Assembly (NCBI RefSeq): GCF_004217135.1
Contig: NZ_SHKK01000001.1
Span: forward strand, 6,696,001 to 6,760,000
From: Micromonospora violae
GTDB taxonomy: Bacteria; Actinomycetota; Actinomycetes; Mycobacteriales; Micromonosporaceae
DNA: 64,000 bases
Direction: 5' to 3'
In this document: piece after piece, positions 43,774 to 52,180 of the stretch
Numbering within the stretch: position 1 is the stretch's first letter
Layout of the letters: the number at the start of each line of letters is the position of its first letter
The notes under the pieces: model-generated
What the model was told of the DNA's origin: nothing
Seen by the model: only the letters and a program-made list of their open reading frames with translations
Database searches by the model: none
Made by a program: the position numbers and the translations under genes

Positions 43774-44307
43774 GTGGAGATCCGGTCTGACGATGGCGCG
43801 CGGGTGCGGCTACGCCCCGTCGGCTACCAGCCCGGCATCGACCCGCCCGACGACCCTGACGGGGGCGCGACCGGCTGGCACGACTGGCTGCTGATCGAGG
43901 TGGACGCCCGCACCGCCGACGGTCAGACCTGGTCGCACCACTACCCGAGCCTGATGGTCGAGGAGGCCCGTGCGCTCGGCGGCTGGCTGCACGGCCAAGC
44001 CACCGCCGCCCTCGGGGCCAACGCCGCACCGGCGTTGGTCCGGTTCACCGAACCCAACCTGGCCCTGCGCAGCCGGGTGCTGCGTCGCCGCCGGCTGGAA
44101 CTGATCGTGGAGTTCTCCGCCGAGTCGCTGCCACCGTGGATGCGCCGCCCGTCCACCGCGATCTACCCGCTGATCCTCACCGTCTCCGCGGACGCCCTGG
44201 TCGCCGCCGCCGAGCAGTGGGCCGAACACTGTTCGGCGTACCCGCCGCGGACCCAGTCGCGGTTCCCGGCTCGCGACCCGATGACCGACCGGCGGCGAGC
44301 CGGCTGA
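43774..44307 (+). CDS. Hypothetical protein, possibly WapI-like
   Basis: 177 residues, cytosolic, no motif of known function. Strands such as DWLLIEVDARTADGQTWSHHYPSLMVEEARALGGWL, RFTEPNLALRSRV and RLELIVEFSAESLPPW resemble the small actinobacterial WapI-like family found near toxin-immunity loci, but this is a weak impression. The GTG at 43774 lies 6 nt after a CAGAAT box (43762-43767), like the leaderless genes here. Confidence 0.6.
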   Translation: MEIRSDDGARVRLRPVGYQPGIDPPDDPDGGATGWHDWLLIEVDARTADGQTWSHHYPSLMVEEARALGGWLHGQATAALGANAAPALVRFTEPNLALRSRVLRRRRLELIVEFSAESLPPWMRRPSTAIYPLILTVSADALVAAAEQWAEHCSAYPPRTQSRFPARDPMTDRRRAG

Positions 44308-44340
44308 CCGCCTTCGCGTACCATGATCGTCGTCAGCCAC

Positions 44341-44465
44341 GAGAGGAGGTGAGCCCGGTGACCACACATCGTCATTCCTGGGCGCTCCTCTCGGCCGTCC
44401 CCCTCAGCTGACCTCTCGCGTCGGGGAGCGCCCTGGCGGGCTCAACCGGCCCTCCTTATCGGAGG
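44341..44465 (+). promoter_or_regulatory. Leader region with alternative hairpins upstream of the epoxide hydrolase
   Basis: GAGAGGAG (44341-44348), which overlaps the leader-peptide Shine-Dalgarno, is perfectly complementary to CTCCTCTC (44385-44392) within the leader ORF; CCTCTC at 44413-44418 can compete. CCTCC (44451-44455) pairs with GGAGG (44461-44465), the hydrolase Shine-Dalgarno, around a TTATC loop. This resembles translational attenuation. Confidence 0.55.
44358..44411 (+). CDS. 17-residue leader peptide
   Basis: GTG at 44358 with a strong GAGGAGGTGAG Shine-Dalgarno opens MTTHRHSWALLSAVPLS, ending TGA at 44409-44411, 59 bp before the epoxide hydrolase start. Its size, strong ribosome site and flanking hairpins fit a regulatory leader peptide. 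The H-R-H run could respond to His or Arg charging, or the C-terminal part to a stalling ligand; none of this is shown. Confidence 0.55.
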   Translation: MTTHRHSWALLSAVPLS

Positions 44466-44470
44466 ACCCA

Positions 44471-45607
44471 ATGTCTTTCTCTTCCTTCCGCATCGACGTA
44501 CCCGATGCGGTCCTCGACGACCTACGGGCCCGACTGGCCCGGACCCGATTCACCGACCGCAGCGGCAACCAGCCGTGGCAGGGCGGTGTCGACCCCGACT
44601 ACCTGCGGGACCTGGTGTCCTACTGGCACGACGGCTTCGACTGGCCCGCTCGCCAAGCCGAACTCAACGCGTACCCCCAGCACCTGGCCGTCGTCGGCGG
44701 CCGGAAGCTGCATTTCCTGCATGTCCGGGCCGCGCGCCCGGCGGGTGCGCCCGCGCCGTTGCCGTTGATCCTCAGCCACGGCTGGCCCAGCAGCTTCGTC
44801 GAGATGCTGCCGCTGGTCGACCGACTGACCGACCCTGACCGGCCCGGCGGCGCGTTCGACGTGGTGGTGCCCTCGCTGCCCGGCTTCGGCTTCTCGGAGG
44901 TCCCGGACGAGCCGGTCACCCGGGCGATGCTGGCCCGGACGCTGCACGAGCTGATGACCGACGTGCTCGGCTACGAGCGCTACGGTGCCTTCGGCGGCGA
45001 CGTCGGGGGAGTGGTCACCGGTTGGCTCGGTGCCCTGTACCCGGAACAGGTGGCCGGCATCCACATGATCCACCCACCGTTCCCCGCCAGCTTCGACGCC
45101 CGTCCACTGTCGGCGGCCGAACAGGCGTACCTGGACGCCGAAGCCGCGTACGACGAGACCGACGGCGGCTACAGCGCCATCATGGGCACCCGCCCGGACA
45201 CCCTCGCGGCGGCGCTCGCCGACTCGCCCGCCGGGTTGGCTGCCTGGATCGTCGACAAGTACCGGGACTGGAGCGACAACCACGGTGACCTGGCGAACAG
45301 CATCGACCGGGACACCCTGCTGACCATCATCACGCTCTACTGGGTGACCGGCACGATCGGTTCGTCGTTTCGGCAGTACGCCGACTTCGACCACAACACC
45401 CCACGGCCGATGATCACCGTGCCCGCCGCGTTCACGGTGAGCACCGAACCCTCGCAGGCCGGCATGCCCCGCTCGATCGCCGAGCGGGCCTGCCTCGACA
45501 TCCGGCACTGGAGCGAGCCGGGCCGGGGCGGGCACTTCATGCCACTTGAGGAGCCGGACCTGCTCGCCGATGAGATGAGGAAGTTCTTCACCTCGCTGCG
45601 CCCGTAG
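44471..45607 (+). CDS. Epoxide hydrolase, microsomal-type alpha/beta hydrolase
   Basis: 378 residues. The N-terminal EHN domain (about 1-105: FRIDVPDAVLDDLRARLARTRF, WQGGVDPDYLRDLVSYWHDGFDWPARQAELNAYPQ) precedes the hydrolase, with oxyanion HGWPSSF, nucleophile Asp in GAFGGDVGGVVTGWLG and catalytic His in GRGGHFMPLEEP. It opens epoxides to diols through a covalent ester. The ATG at 44471 has GGAGG at 44461-44465, which is itself half of a hairpin. No pathway partner is adjacent. Confidence 0.9.
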   Translation: MSFSSFRIDVPDAVLDDLRARLARTRFTDRSGNQPWQGGVDPDYLRDLVSYWHDGFDWPARQAELNAYPQHLAVVGGRKLHFLHVRAARPAGAPAPLPLILSHGWPSSFVEMLPLVDRLTDPDRPGGAFDVVVPSLPGFGFSEVPDEPVTRAMLARTLHELMTDVLGYERYGAFGGDVGGVVTGWLGALYPEQVAGIHMIHPPFPASFDARPLSAAEQAYLDAEAAYDETDGGYSAIMGTRPDTLAAALADSPAGLAAWIVDKYRDWSDNHGDLANSIDRDTLLTIITLYWVTGTIGSSFRQYADFDHNTPRPMITVPAAFTVSTEPSQAGMPRSIAERACLDIRHWSEPGRGGHFMPLEEPDLLADEMRKFFTSLRP

Positions 45608-45751
45608 TCCTGACCTGAGGCGGAGCCGGTCCGATCGTGGCCGGCTCCGCCGCTGTCGGTCGTGATCCTGCAATTCTCTCCTTTCGGGCGCAACGGGAGG
45701 CATCGATCCGGCCCGCGTTGCCTGTCACGTACGTGAGCGGTTGTACCGCGT

Positions 45752-46978
45752 GTGACCGTGACCTCACTGGCCTCGTCCCCCTGGCGGATCGCCTGGTCCG
45801 CGCGCGAGAACCAGCGCCGGCAGCACGCGTACCGCGACGCCACCGACGCCTGGCAGCGCCGCGACGACCACCTGGCCCGGCTCCGCGTCGAAGCCGCCAG
45901 CTTCCTCGGGTGTACGCAACCCCGCACCGGCCTACCGGTGGACCTCGACGACGACGAACTCGTCTTCCGCGTCCTCCCCGTCGCCACGCTCGTCGAGGCC
46001 GAGGCGCGGCACACCCCCGGTCTGCCCACCCCGGGCGGTTTCGGCTCCCTCGCTGAGGCTTCGTCCGAGGTCCTGCCGGCGGGCCTGCGGGCCGTCGACA
46101 CCGGCATCGCCGTGGTGACCAGTCGACGAGTGGCCTTCGGTGGCCGGGAACACCGGCGCGAGTGGCGGTACGCCGACCTGATCGGCCCGGCCCACCACCC
46201 CGACGTGCCGGTCACCCTGCTGCCCGACCGCGGTCGACTCGCTGGTCTGCTGGCCCCGGCGACTGCCGTGGTGAACTTCCGCTTCTATCTCACCCTCGCG
46301 GTGGCCGCGGACCGCGCTGTCGTGTTGGCGCACGTGGACACGCTGCTCGCCGCGCACCGGGCTGCCCGGCCCACGCCGCTGCCGCTGGTCGGGCCGGACG
46401 ACGCGCCCCTGACCGCGGTCCGCCCCGACCGCCGCGTGCTCGTCGCCGCCGCCGTCGCCGCCGTGGTGGTCACGACAGTCGGCCCAGGCGCGCTGGGCCC
46501 GGGGACGTCAGGTCCCCACGCGTTGGGGCCGGTGCCGCTCGCGGAGACCATCGTCCTGGACGTGCCGCGAGCGGGGGAAATCCTCGTTCCAATCGGTCCC
46601 GTCGGGCCGGTGGCACCCACGGTCAGGACCCGATCGGTCAACCGTGTCGTCCCGAACTCGCCGTACGCCCCGTCGAGCACGACGCCGGCCCGACCAGACG
46701 CCTCCACAGTGGCGGAACCAGCCATCGCGGTGGCCCCGCCGCCGGCTGCCCCGCCGTCCGTCGCCCCGACCCCGCCGGCCAGCTCAGCGCCGACGCCCGG
46801 CCCGACCCCCACGGACCCGCCCACGTCGGTTCCTTCGACGCCGCCCGCCGCGTCGACCTCGCCGACCCCCACCACGACCCCGACGCCCCCACCGGACCCG
46901 GGGCTGCTGACGATCTGCCTGGACCCCCTGAAGCTGCCGCTACTGGACCCGCTGCTCTGCCCCTCATCGGCACCCTGA
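45752..46978 (+). CDS. Uncharacterised membrane-anchored protein, paralogue 2
   Basis: 408 residues. The first 220 residues align with the protein at 42577 (WRIAWSARENQRRQHAYRDATDAWQRRDDHLARLRVEAASFLG; AVVTSRRVAFGGREHRREWRYADLIGPAHHPDVPVTLL). One membrane helix follows at about 230-250, then a Pro/Thr/Ser-rich tail of about 140 residues ending in LLTICLDPLKLPLLDPLLCPSSAP instead of the Cys-rich domain of paralogue 1. Start GTG 45752 or GTG 45758. Function unknown. Confidence 0.7.
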   Translation: MTVTSLASSPWRIAWSARENQRRQHAYRDATDAWQRRDDHLARLRVEAASFLGCTQPRTGLPVDLDDDELVFRVLPVATLVEAEARHTPGLPTPGGFGSLAEASSEVLPAGLRAVDTGIAVVTSRRVAFGGREHRREWRYADLIGPAHHPDVPVTLLPDRGRLAGLLAPATAVVNFRFYLTLAVAADRAVVLAHVDTLLAAHRAARPTPLPLVGPDDAPLTAVRPDRRVLVAAAVAAVVVTTVGPGALGPGTSGPHALGPVPLAETIVLDVPRAGEILVPIGPVGPVAPTVRTRSVNRVVPNSPYAPSSTTPARPDASTVAEPAIAVAPPPAAPPSVAPTPPASSAPTPGPTPTDPPTSVPSTPPAASTSPTPTTTPTPPPDPGLLTICLDPLKLPLLDPLLCPSSAP

Positions 46979-47001
46979 TCAGCGACCCTGGCCTGCGCGG
47001 C

Positions 47002-47430
47002 TCAGTTCATGGCGCTGAAATCGGGGACGGTGAGACTGCCGTCCTCGGCGAGGGCGAAGCCCGGATTCCAGGCGATCTCCCAGAGGTGACCGTCCAGGTC
47101 GGCGAAGTAGCCGGCGTAACCGCCGTAGAAGGTCTCCTCAGCCGGCTTGGTCACCGTGGCACCGGCCCTCGCCGCCATGGCGATCACCTCGTCGACCTCG
47201 GCCCGGGAGCGGACGTTCTGCGCGAGGGTCATCGCACCAGTCCCCGGCCCTTCGATGCCGGCGTCTTCGGCCAGCTTGTCGCGGCCCCACAGGACGACCG
47301 CCAGGCCGCCGGCCTGGAAGAAGACTGTCTCCTCGACCTCCTGGCCCCGCCAGCCGAGCTGCTCGTAGAACGCCTTCGCGCGAGCTACGTCCGCGACTCC
47401 CAAGGTGATCAGGCTGATCCGCTGCTCCAT
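47002..47430 (-). CDS. VOC-family (glyoxalase/bleomycin-resistance fold) protein
   Basis: 142 residues. The beta-alpha-beta-beta-beta repeats are seen in ISLITLGVADVARAKAFYEQLGW and in TVTKPAEETFYGGYAGYFADLDGHLWEIAWNP, the last carrying the conserved DPDG-like and E-metal positions (DLDGHLWEI). Members bind metals or sequester small ligands; no specific substrate. The ATG at 47430 lies 7 nt after TAGGTT (47443-47438), leaderless. Confidence 0.86.
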   Translation of the reverse strand: MEQRISLITLGVADVARAKAFYEQLGWRGQEVEETVFFQAGGLAVVLWGRDKLAEDAGIEGPGTGAMTLAQNVRSRAEVDEVIAMAARAGATVTKPAEETFYGGYAGYFADLDGHLWEIAWNPGFALAEDGSLTVPDFSAMN

Positions 47431-47582
47431 AGGTTTCAACCTAATGCGCAATCAGTGGGAGGTTGACATGCGGTCGCGACGTTGTCGCCGACTGGGACCG
47501 GGCACGGGCAGCGCAATAGTCCTCGACGACACGCGTTTGGATGAACGCTCGCGGAGAACAACGACCCCATAGCATCAACGCT

Positions 47583-47936
47583 ATGGGTTGGGGTAGCGTG
47601 GAGCTGGAACCAGAGGTCCGAGAGTGGCTGGAGGAACTACCAACTGCCGACTTCGCCCGCGCGGCGTTCTACATCGATCTTCTTGCTGGCCGGGGTGTGC
47701 TGCTAGGAGAGCCGCACAGCAGACAGCTTGATGGCAAATTGCGAGAGCTGCGGTTTTATCTGGAGCGCGACGCGGTCCGCGTGACGTACTGGATAGCTTC
47801 CGACCGGAGAATCATCCTGCTCACGGTGTTCCGCAAGACGCGAATGCGGGAGGACCGGGAAGTCGAGCGGGCTCGCCGCGCGTTCGAGCGGTGCGTGGCG
47901 GAGCGGCACATCGTGAACGAGGGGGCAGAGCGATGA
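47583..47936 (+). CDS. higB: HigB/RelE-type toxin
   Basis: 117 residues. Fits the Gp49/HigB-like mRNA interferase family: VELEPEVREWLEELPTADFARAAFYIDLLAGRG, RQLDGKLRELRFYL, VRVTYWIASDRRIILLTVFRKTRMR. These cleave mRNA at the ribosome when released from the antitoxin. Leaderless start: TAGCAT (47570-47575), 7 nt, ATG; the 14-codon extension is rejected. Toxin-first order with an XRE antitoxin overlapping by ATGA is the HigBA arrangement. Confidence 0.85.
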   Translation: MGWGSVELEPEVREWLEELPTADFARAAFYIDLLAGRGVLLGEPHSRQLDGKLRELRFYLERDAVRVTYWIASDRRIILLTVFRKTRMREDREVERARRAFERCVAERHIVNEGAER

Positions 47937-48232
47937 GTGATCGCCTGGACTGGAACGACCTGCGTGAGCGCCGGATGGCGGAGCCGGGAGCGGCCGAGAC
48001 CTACGAGGCCACCCGGATCGCCTTCGAGCTTGGGCAGGAGGTGCGCCACCTGCGCGAAGGGCATGGCTGGAGTCAAAGCCAGTTGGCGCGCGCCGCCGGC
48101 ATGACTCAGTCTGCGGTGGCCCGCTTCGAAGCGGGTGGGACCGTACCGACCCTGCCGGTCCTGGAGCGTCTGGCCCGGGCCCTGGACCGAAGGCTGGACG
48201 TCAGGTTCGCTTCGAACGTGGACGCGGCTTGA
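47933..48232 (+). CDS. higA: XRE-family antitoxin
   Basis: 99 residues. HTH_3 domain (VRHLREGHGWSQSQLARAAGMTQSAVARFEAGGTVPTLPVLERLARAL) follows a roughly 45-residue N-terminal extension (LDWNDLRERRMAEPGAAETYEA) of the type that occupies the toxin groove. It should neutralise HigB and repress the operon. ATG overlaps the toxin stop. Confidence 0.86.
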   Translation: MSDRLDWNDLRERRMAEPGAAETYEATRIAFELGQEVRHLREGHGWSQSQLARAAGMTQSAVARFEAGGTVPTLPVLERLARALDRRLDVRFASNVDAA

Positions 48233-48281
48233 CCGCATTCAACGCCTCTCGCCGACGGTTGTTGATCTATGATTTCAGGTC

Positions 48282-49046
48282 ATGCGGGAGTTCCTCACGG
48301 TTGGCGGTCGGAAGCTCTCGTACCTGGACTTTGGTGGTCCGGGTCATCCGCTCCTGGCTCTGCACGGGCACTACAACGAGGCGTCCGCTTTCGCGCCGCT
48401 GGCTGAGGCGTTGGCGCCGCGATGGCGGGTGATCGCGCTCGATCAGCGGGGGCATGGGGCGTCCGACCGTGCCGAGAGCTATGAGCGGGACGACTACGTT
48501 GCCGACGTCGCCGCGTTCCACCAGCATCTGAACGTGGGCCCCGCTGCGGTGCTGGGCCACTCACTCGGCGGGGTGAACGCCTACCAGTACGCCAGCCGGC
48601 ACGCCGACCGGGTCACCGCGCTGATCGTCGAGGACATCGGCGCGGTCGTCGACTGCGACTGGTCGTTCACCACCAGGCTTCCTCGCCCGGCACCATCCCG
48701 CGATGCGCTGGCCTCGGCGCTGGGTGGGGCGGCTCCCTATCTGGAGTGCTCCTTCCGGGAGTCGAAAGACGGCTGGGGCTTCTCCTTCGACATCGATGAC
48801 ACGGTGGCGTCCCAGAAAGCGCTCAACGGTGACCACTGGACGGACTGGGAAGCGGTGACCTGCCCTACCCTTCTGATCCGCGGAACACGCAGCGATGAAC
48901 TGATGGCAGACCACGCTCGCGAGATGATCGCCCGTCGCCCCGATCAGGCCCGGCTTGTCGAGCTGCCAGCAGGTCACGTCGTGCATCACGATGCGCAAGC
49001 GCAGTTCGCCGCTGCGGTCAGTGCCTTCCTGTCCCAGCTTCCCTAG
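48282..49046 (+). CDS. Alpha/beta hydrolase
   Basis: 254 residues. Oxyanion region ALHGHYNEASAF, nucleophile elbow VLGHSLGGVNAYQYASR, acid in LIRGTRSDEL and His in GHVVHHD. Substrate unknown; haloperoxidase/esterase-type. Predicted leaderless: TATGAT (48268-48273), 8 nt, ATG. The helicase on the other strand ends 4 bp into its stop region, so the two are convergent and overlapping. Confidence 0.84.
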   Translation: MREFLTVGGRKLSYLDFGGPGHPLLALHGHYNEASAFAPLAEALAPRWRVIALDQRGHGASDRAESYERDDYVADVAAFHQHLNVGPAAVLGHSLGGVNAYQYASRHADRVTALIVEDIGAVVDCDWSFTTRLPRPAPSRDALASALGGAAPYLECSFRESKDGWGFSFDIDDTVASQKALNGDHWTDWEAVTCPTLLIRGTRSDELMADHAREMIARRPDQARLVELPAGHVVHHDAQAQFAAAVSAFLSQLP

Positions 49047-52000
49047 GCGGCGATCGTCCGGGCCGTGGCGTACACGTCGGCGGGTAGGGCGTGGTCAAGC
49101 TGCCACAGGACGCGCATGGGCCGGTCACCGGTGTGGGACTCGTACGTCATGGTGCCGGCGTACAGGTACGGCGGCGCGCCCAGGTCGCGGTCGGCGACGC
49201 GGGTCTCCCGAACGAACAGGTGCACCGTCGACCCGCCCGACGTGTAGCGCTGACCCGTCGCCGACGCCGCCGACGTGGTGCTCTGCGACTCCCATTGAAA
49301 GAGCGTGTCGGTGATGGCCCGGTCGGCGTACATGGTGGTGGGGGAGTAGTGCGCCTCCGACTTGACCAGGGTGACGAAGAACAGGTCGGCCTGGGCGTCG
49401 GGCAGCCACTTCACCCCCTCGCGCAGCGACCCCGGGTTGGTCATGCCGAAGGCGGCACATGCTTCGTTGCGGCTGTACCGGGCGTGCACCCGAAGCGGCA
49501 CCGCACTCGGGGCGGCGGTCGGCGTGACCCGGTGGATGCGATCCCGCAGCACCTCGGCGACCTGCCGCAACTCGGCGCAGCGGGCCGGCTCCTTCCACAG
49601 CCGCGCCAGCCGCTCATCGCGGGTGGTGAGCGGTGCGGTCGGGCCCCAGAGGCTGAAGTGCAGCATGTCCAGCAACCGGCTGCTGCCCGCGTACACCTGC
49701 TGGCCTGGCGCGGGCGGTCCGGCCGCGACCTTCGTCAGTAGCTCCAGCCGGTCGGTGTCGTCGGTGTGCAGCATGCGGCCGATGGCCCGGCCCAGCTCCC
49801 GGTCGTCCGGACCGGGCGCGGACGTTTCGATGCCCGCGAGGCGGCGCAGGCCGGTCCAGCCGCCGATGCTGGCCGACCGGTAGACGTCCTCGATTTCGAG
49901 GCCGGTCTCGCGCAGGAACGTCGCCAGGCTGACGTCGCCGAGTTGCCGCAGCTCGGCCACCAGGCCGGCTTTCGAGGTGGGCAGCGCGCTCTTCAGGTTG
50001 GCGAGCACGACATCCTTTGCCACCCGGTCCAGCTCGACGTGGCAGCCGCTCGGCAAGCCCGGGAAGTCGTCGCGGACCGCCTCGGTGACCGCCCGCCGGC
50101 TGACCCCGGTCAACGCACGCCAGCGCAGGTCGAAGCGGAAGTTGGCGTGTTGCCCGCCGATGAAGTCGAGCACCGTGAGGCACGGCTTGTCGTCGTCGAG
50201 ACGCAGGCCACGACCGAGCTGTTGCAGGAAGATCGTGGCGCTCTCGGTGGGCCGCAACATCAGGATCGTGTCGACCATCGGCAGGTCGACGCCCTCGTTG
50301 AACAGGTCCACGGTGAAGAGCACCCGCAGCTTGCCGGCCTTGAAGTCGCGCAACAGCCCGGCCCGATCGGTGCCGGCCCGCGAGGTCACCGCTGCGGACG
50401 GCACGCCGTGGTCGTTGAACCACCTGGCCATGAACTCGGCGTGCCCGATGCTCACGCAGAACCCGAGCGCCCGCATCCGCCCGACGTCCACCTTGTCGCG
50501 GACCGCGCGCAGCACCGACCGCGCCCGTGCGTGGTTGCCGGTGTAAACGGTGTCCAGCTCCGCCGGGTCGTAGCCCTGGCCGCGTTTCCAGGCGAGGTGC
50601 GACAGGTCCACGTCGTCGTGGAGCCCGAAATATTGGAACGGTGACAACAACTGCCGCTCCAACGCGTCCCACAGGTGCAGCTCAACGGCCGCGCGCCCGT
50701 CGAACCACCGGCGCACGTCGCCGCCGTCCGCGCGGTCGGGGGTCGCCGTCAGGCCGAGGAGTACGCGGGGACGCAGCCGCTCCAACAGCCGCGTGTATGT
50801 GGGCGCCTCGGCGTGGTGGAACTCGTCCACGATCACCATGTCGTACGCCTCGGGGTCGACCTCGCGGCGGTGCAGCGACTGGATGGAGGCGAAGACGTGC
50901 TTCCAGCCGTTCGGCTTCTCGCCCGCGACCAGCGTCTCACCGAAGCTGCCATCGCCCATGACCTGCCGGAACGTCGACAGGCTCTGCCGCAGGATCTGCT
51001 CCTGATGAGCGACGAAGAGCAGTGAGTCCACCCTGTTGCTGCGGTGCAGCCGCCGGTAGTCCAGTGCAGCGACCACGGTCTTGCCCGTGCCGGTCGCCAT
51101 CACCACCAGGTTGCGCCAGCGTCCGTGGACCAGCCGCTCGGCGTCCAGGTCGGCCAGGATCTCCGCCTGGTACGGGTACGGGCGCACGTCGATGTTCGAG
51201 ATCTCGGTCGGTGACTCATCGCGGCGTTCTCCGGTGAGTGCCTGCCGTAGCCGCTCGGCGTCCCTGGCCGCGTCGTACGCCTCGAAAGCCGGATCGTTCC
51301 AGTAGTCCTCGAACGTCGCGGTGAACGTGTCGATGACGTGCGGCTGCTCGATGTTCGAGATGCGCACGTTCCACTCCACGCCATCCACCAGCGCGGTCTT
51401 CGACAGGTTGGACGATCCGACGTATGCAGTGGTGGTGCCGTTGCTGCGGCGGAACAGCCACGCCTTGGCGTGCAGCCGAGTGGTCCGCGTCTCGTACGAC
51501 ACCTTGACCTCGGCGCCCAGCTCGGCGAGTCGGTCGAGCGCCCGCTGATCGGTCGCCCCGAGGTAGGTGGTGGTGATGACCCGGACCTTGCCACCCCGGG
51601 CGATCAGGTCGCGGATGGCGTGCTCGACGACGCGCAGGCCGTACCACTTGATGAACGCGCAGAGCAGGTCGACGCTCTCCGCCGAGGCCATCTCGTGGTT
51701 CACCTCATGGCCGATGCGGGGCTGGTGACGGCCGTTGACCAGCAACGCCCCGGTGGAGAGGGGCGTGGTGGGGCGCTGCGGGAAAGCCGGCAGAGCCGGT
51801 GGGGTTGGTGGGGCGGCGATGGCGTGGAGCAGGTGCTTGGCGTCAGTCACCTGGTCCTGTTCAGTCGCGGCCTTTGGGCTGAGGGCGGTGATGGCGTCGG
51901 CGATCCGGTTCGCCATCTCGACCTGGTGGTGGAGCTTGTCGTCACCGCTCGGCACGGATTGGAGAGCGCGGGCGGCCAGGGTGGCGATGTGCCGGGCGAG

Positions 52001-52126
52001 GGCGGTGTGCGCGTCGGCGGGGTCGAGTTTGTGGTGCTGGACCAGGGCGGGGTCGACGTGTTGGAGCTGGTTAGCCAGCTCGCGAGTGATGAGGTGTTCG
52101 TAAACACCCCGCTCAAGATCCGTCAT
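49043..52126 (-). CDS. PLD-domain SF2 helicase with DUF3427
   Basis: 1027 residues. Domains in order: N-terminal helical region (1-120); phospholipase-D-like nuclease domain (about 135-300) with the single HKD motif RLHAKAWLFRRSNGTTTAYVGSSNLSKT; SF2 helicase (about 325-700) with Walker A VMATGTGKT, DEFH box IVDEFHHAEA, motif III GLTATPDRADG, and motif VI QLGRGLRLDDDK; and a C-terminal DUF3427 domain (about 800-1020). Such proteins are frequent in defence islands and act on DNA, but the function of this architecture is unproven. Leaderless start: TAGATT (52138-52133), 6 nt, ATG. Confidence 0.9.
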   Translation of the reverse strand: MTDLERGVYEHLITRELANQLQHVDPALVQHHKLDPADAHTALARHIATLAARALQSVPSGDDKLHHQVEMANRIADAITALSPKAATEQDQVTDAKHLLHAIAAPPTPPALPAFPQRPTTPLSTGALLVNGRHQPRIGHEVNHEMASAESVDLLCAFIKWYGLRVVEHAIRDLIARGGKVRVITTTYLGATDQRALDRLAELGAEVKVSYETRTTRLHAKAWLFRRSNGTTTAYVGSSNLSKTALVDGVEWNVRISNIEQPHVIDTFTATFEDYWNDPAFEAYDAARDAERLRQALTGERRDESPTEISNIDVRPYPYQAEILADLDAERLVHGRWRNLVVMATGTGKTVVAALDYRRLHRSNRVDSLLFVAHQEQILRQSLSTFRQVMGDGSFGETLVAGEKPNGWKHVFASIQSLHRREVDPEAYDMVIVDEFHHAEAPTYTRLLERLRPRVLLGLTATPDRADGGDVRRWFDGRAAVELHLWDALERQLLSPFQYFGLHDDVDLSHLAWKRGQGYDPAELDTVYTGNHARARSVLRAVRDKVDVGRMRALGFCVSIGHAEFMARWFNDHGVPSAAVTSRAGTDRAGLLRDFKAGKLRVLFTVDLFNEGVDLPMVDTILMLRPTESATIFLQQLGRGLRLDDDKPCLTVLDFIGGQHANFRFDLRWRALTGVSRRAVTEAVRDDFPGLPSGCHVELDRVAKDVVLANLKSALPTSKAGLVAELRQLGDVSLATFLRETGLEIEDVYRSASIGGWTGLRRLAGIETSAPGPDDRELGRAIGRMLHTDDTDRLELLTKVAAGPPAPGQQVYAGSSRLLDMLHFSLWGPTAPLTTRDERLARLWKEPARCAELRQVAEVLRDRIHRVTPTAAPSAVPLRVHARYSRNEACAAFGMTNPGSLREGVKWLPDAQADLFFVTLVKSEAHYSPTTMYADRAITDTLFQWESQSTTSAASATGQRYTSGGSTVHLFVRETRVADRDLGAPPYLYAGTMTYESHTGDRPMRVLWQLDHALPADVYATARTIAA

Positions 52127-52180
52127 CCACGCAATCTAATCGGTACCGGCGCTTTGCTGTCGTCCCTGTCTCCTGTCTCT

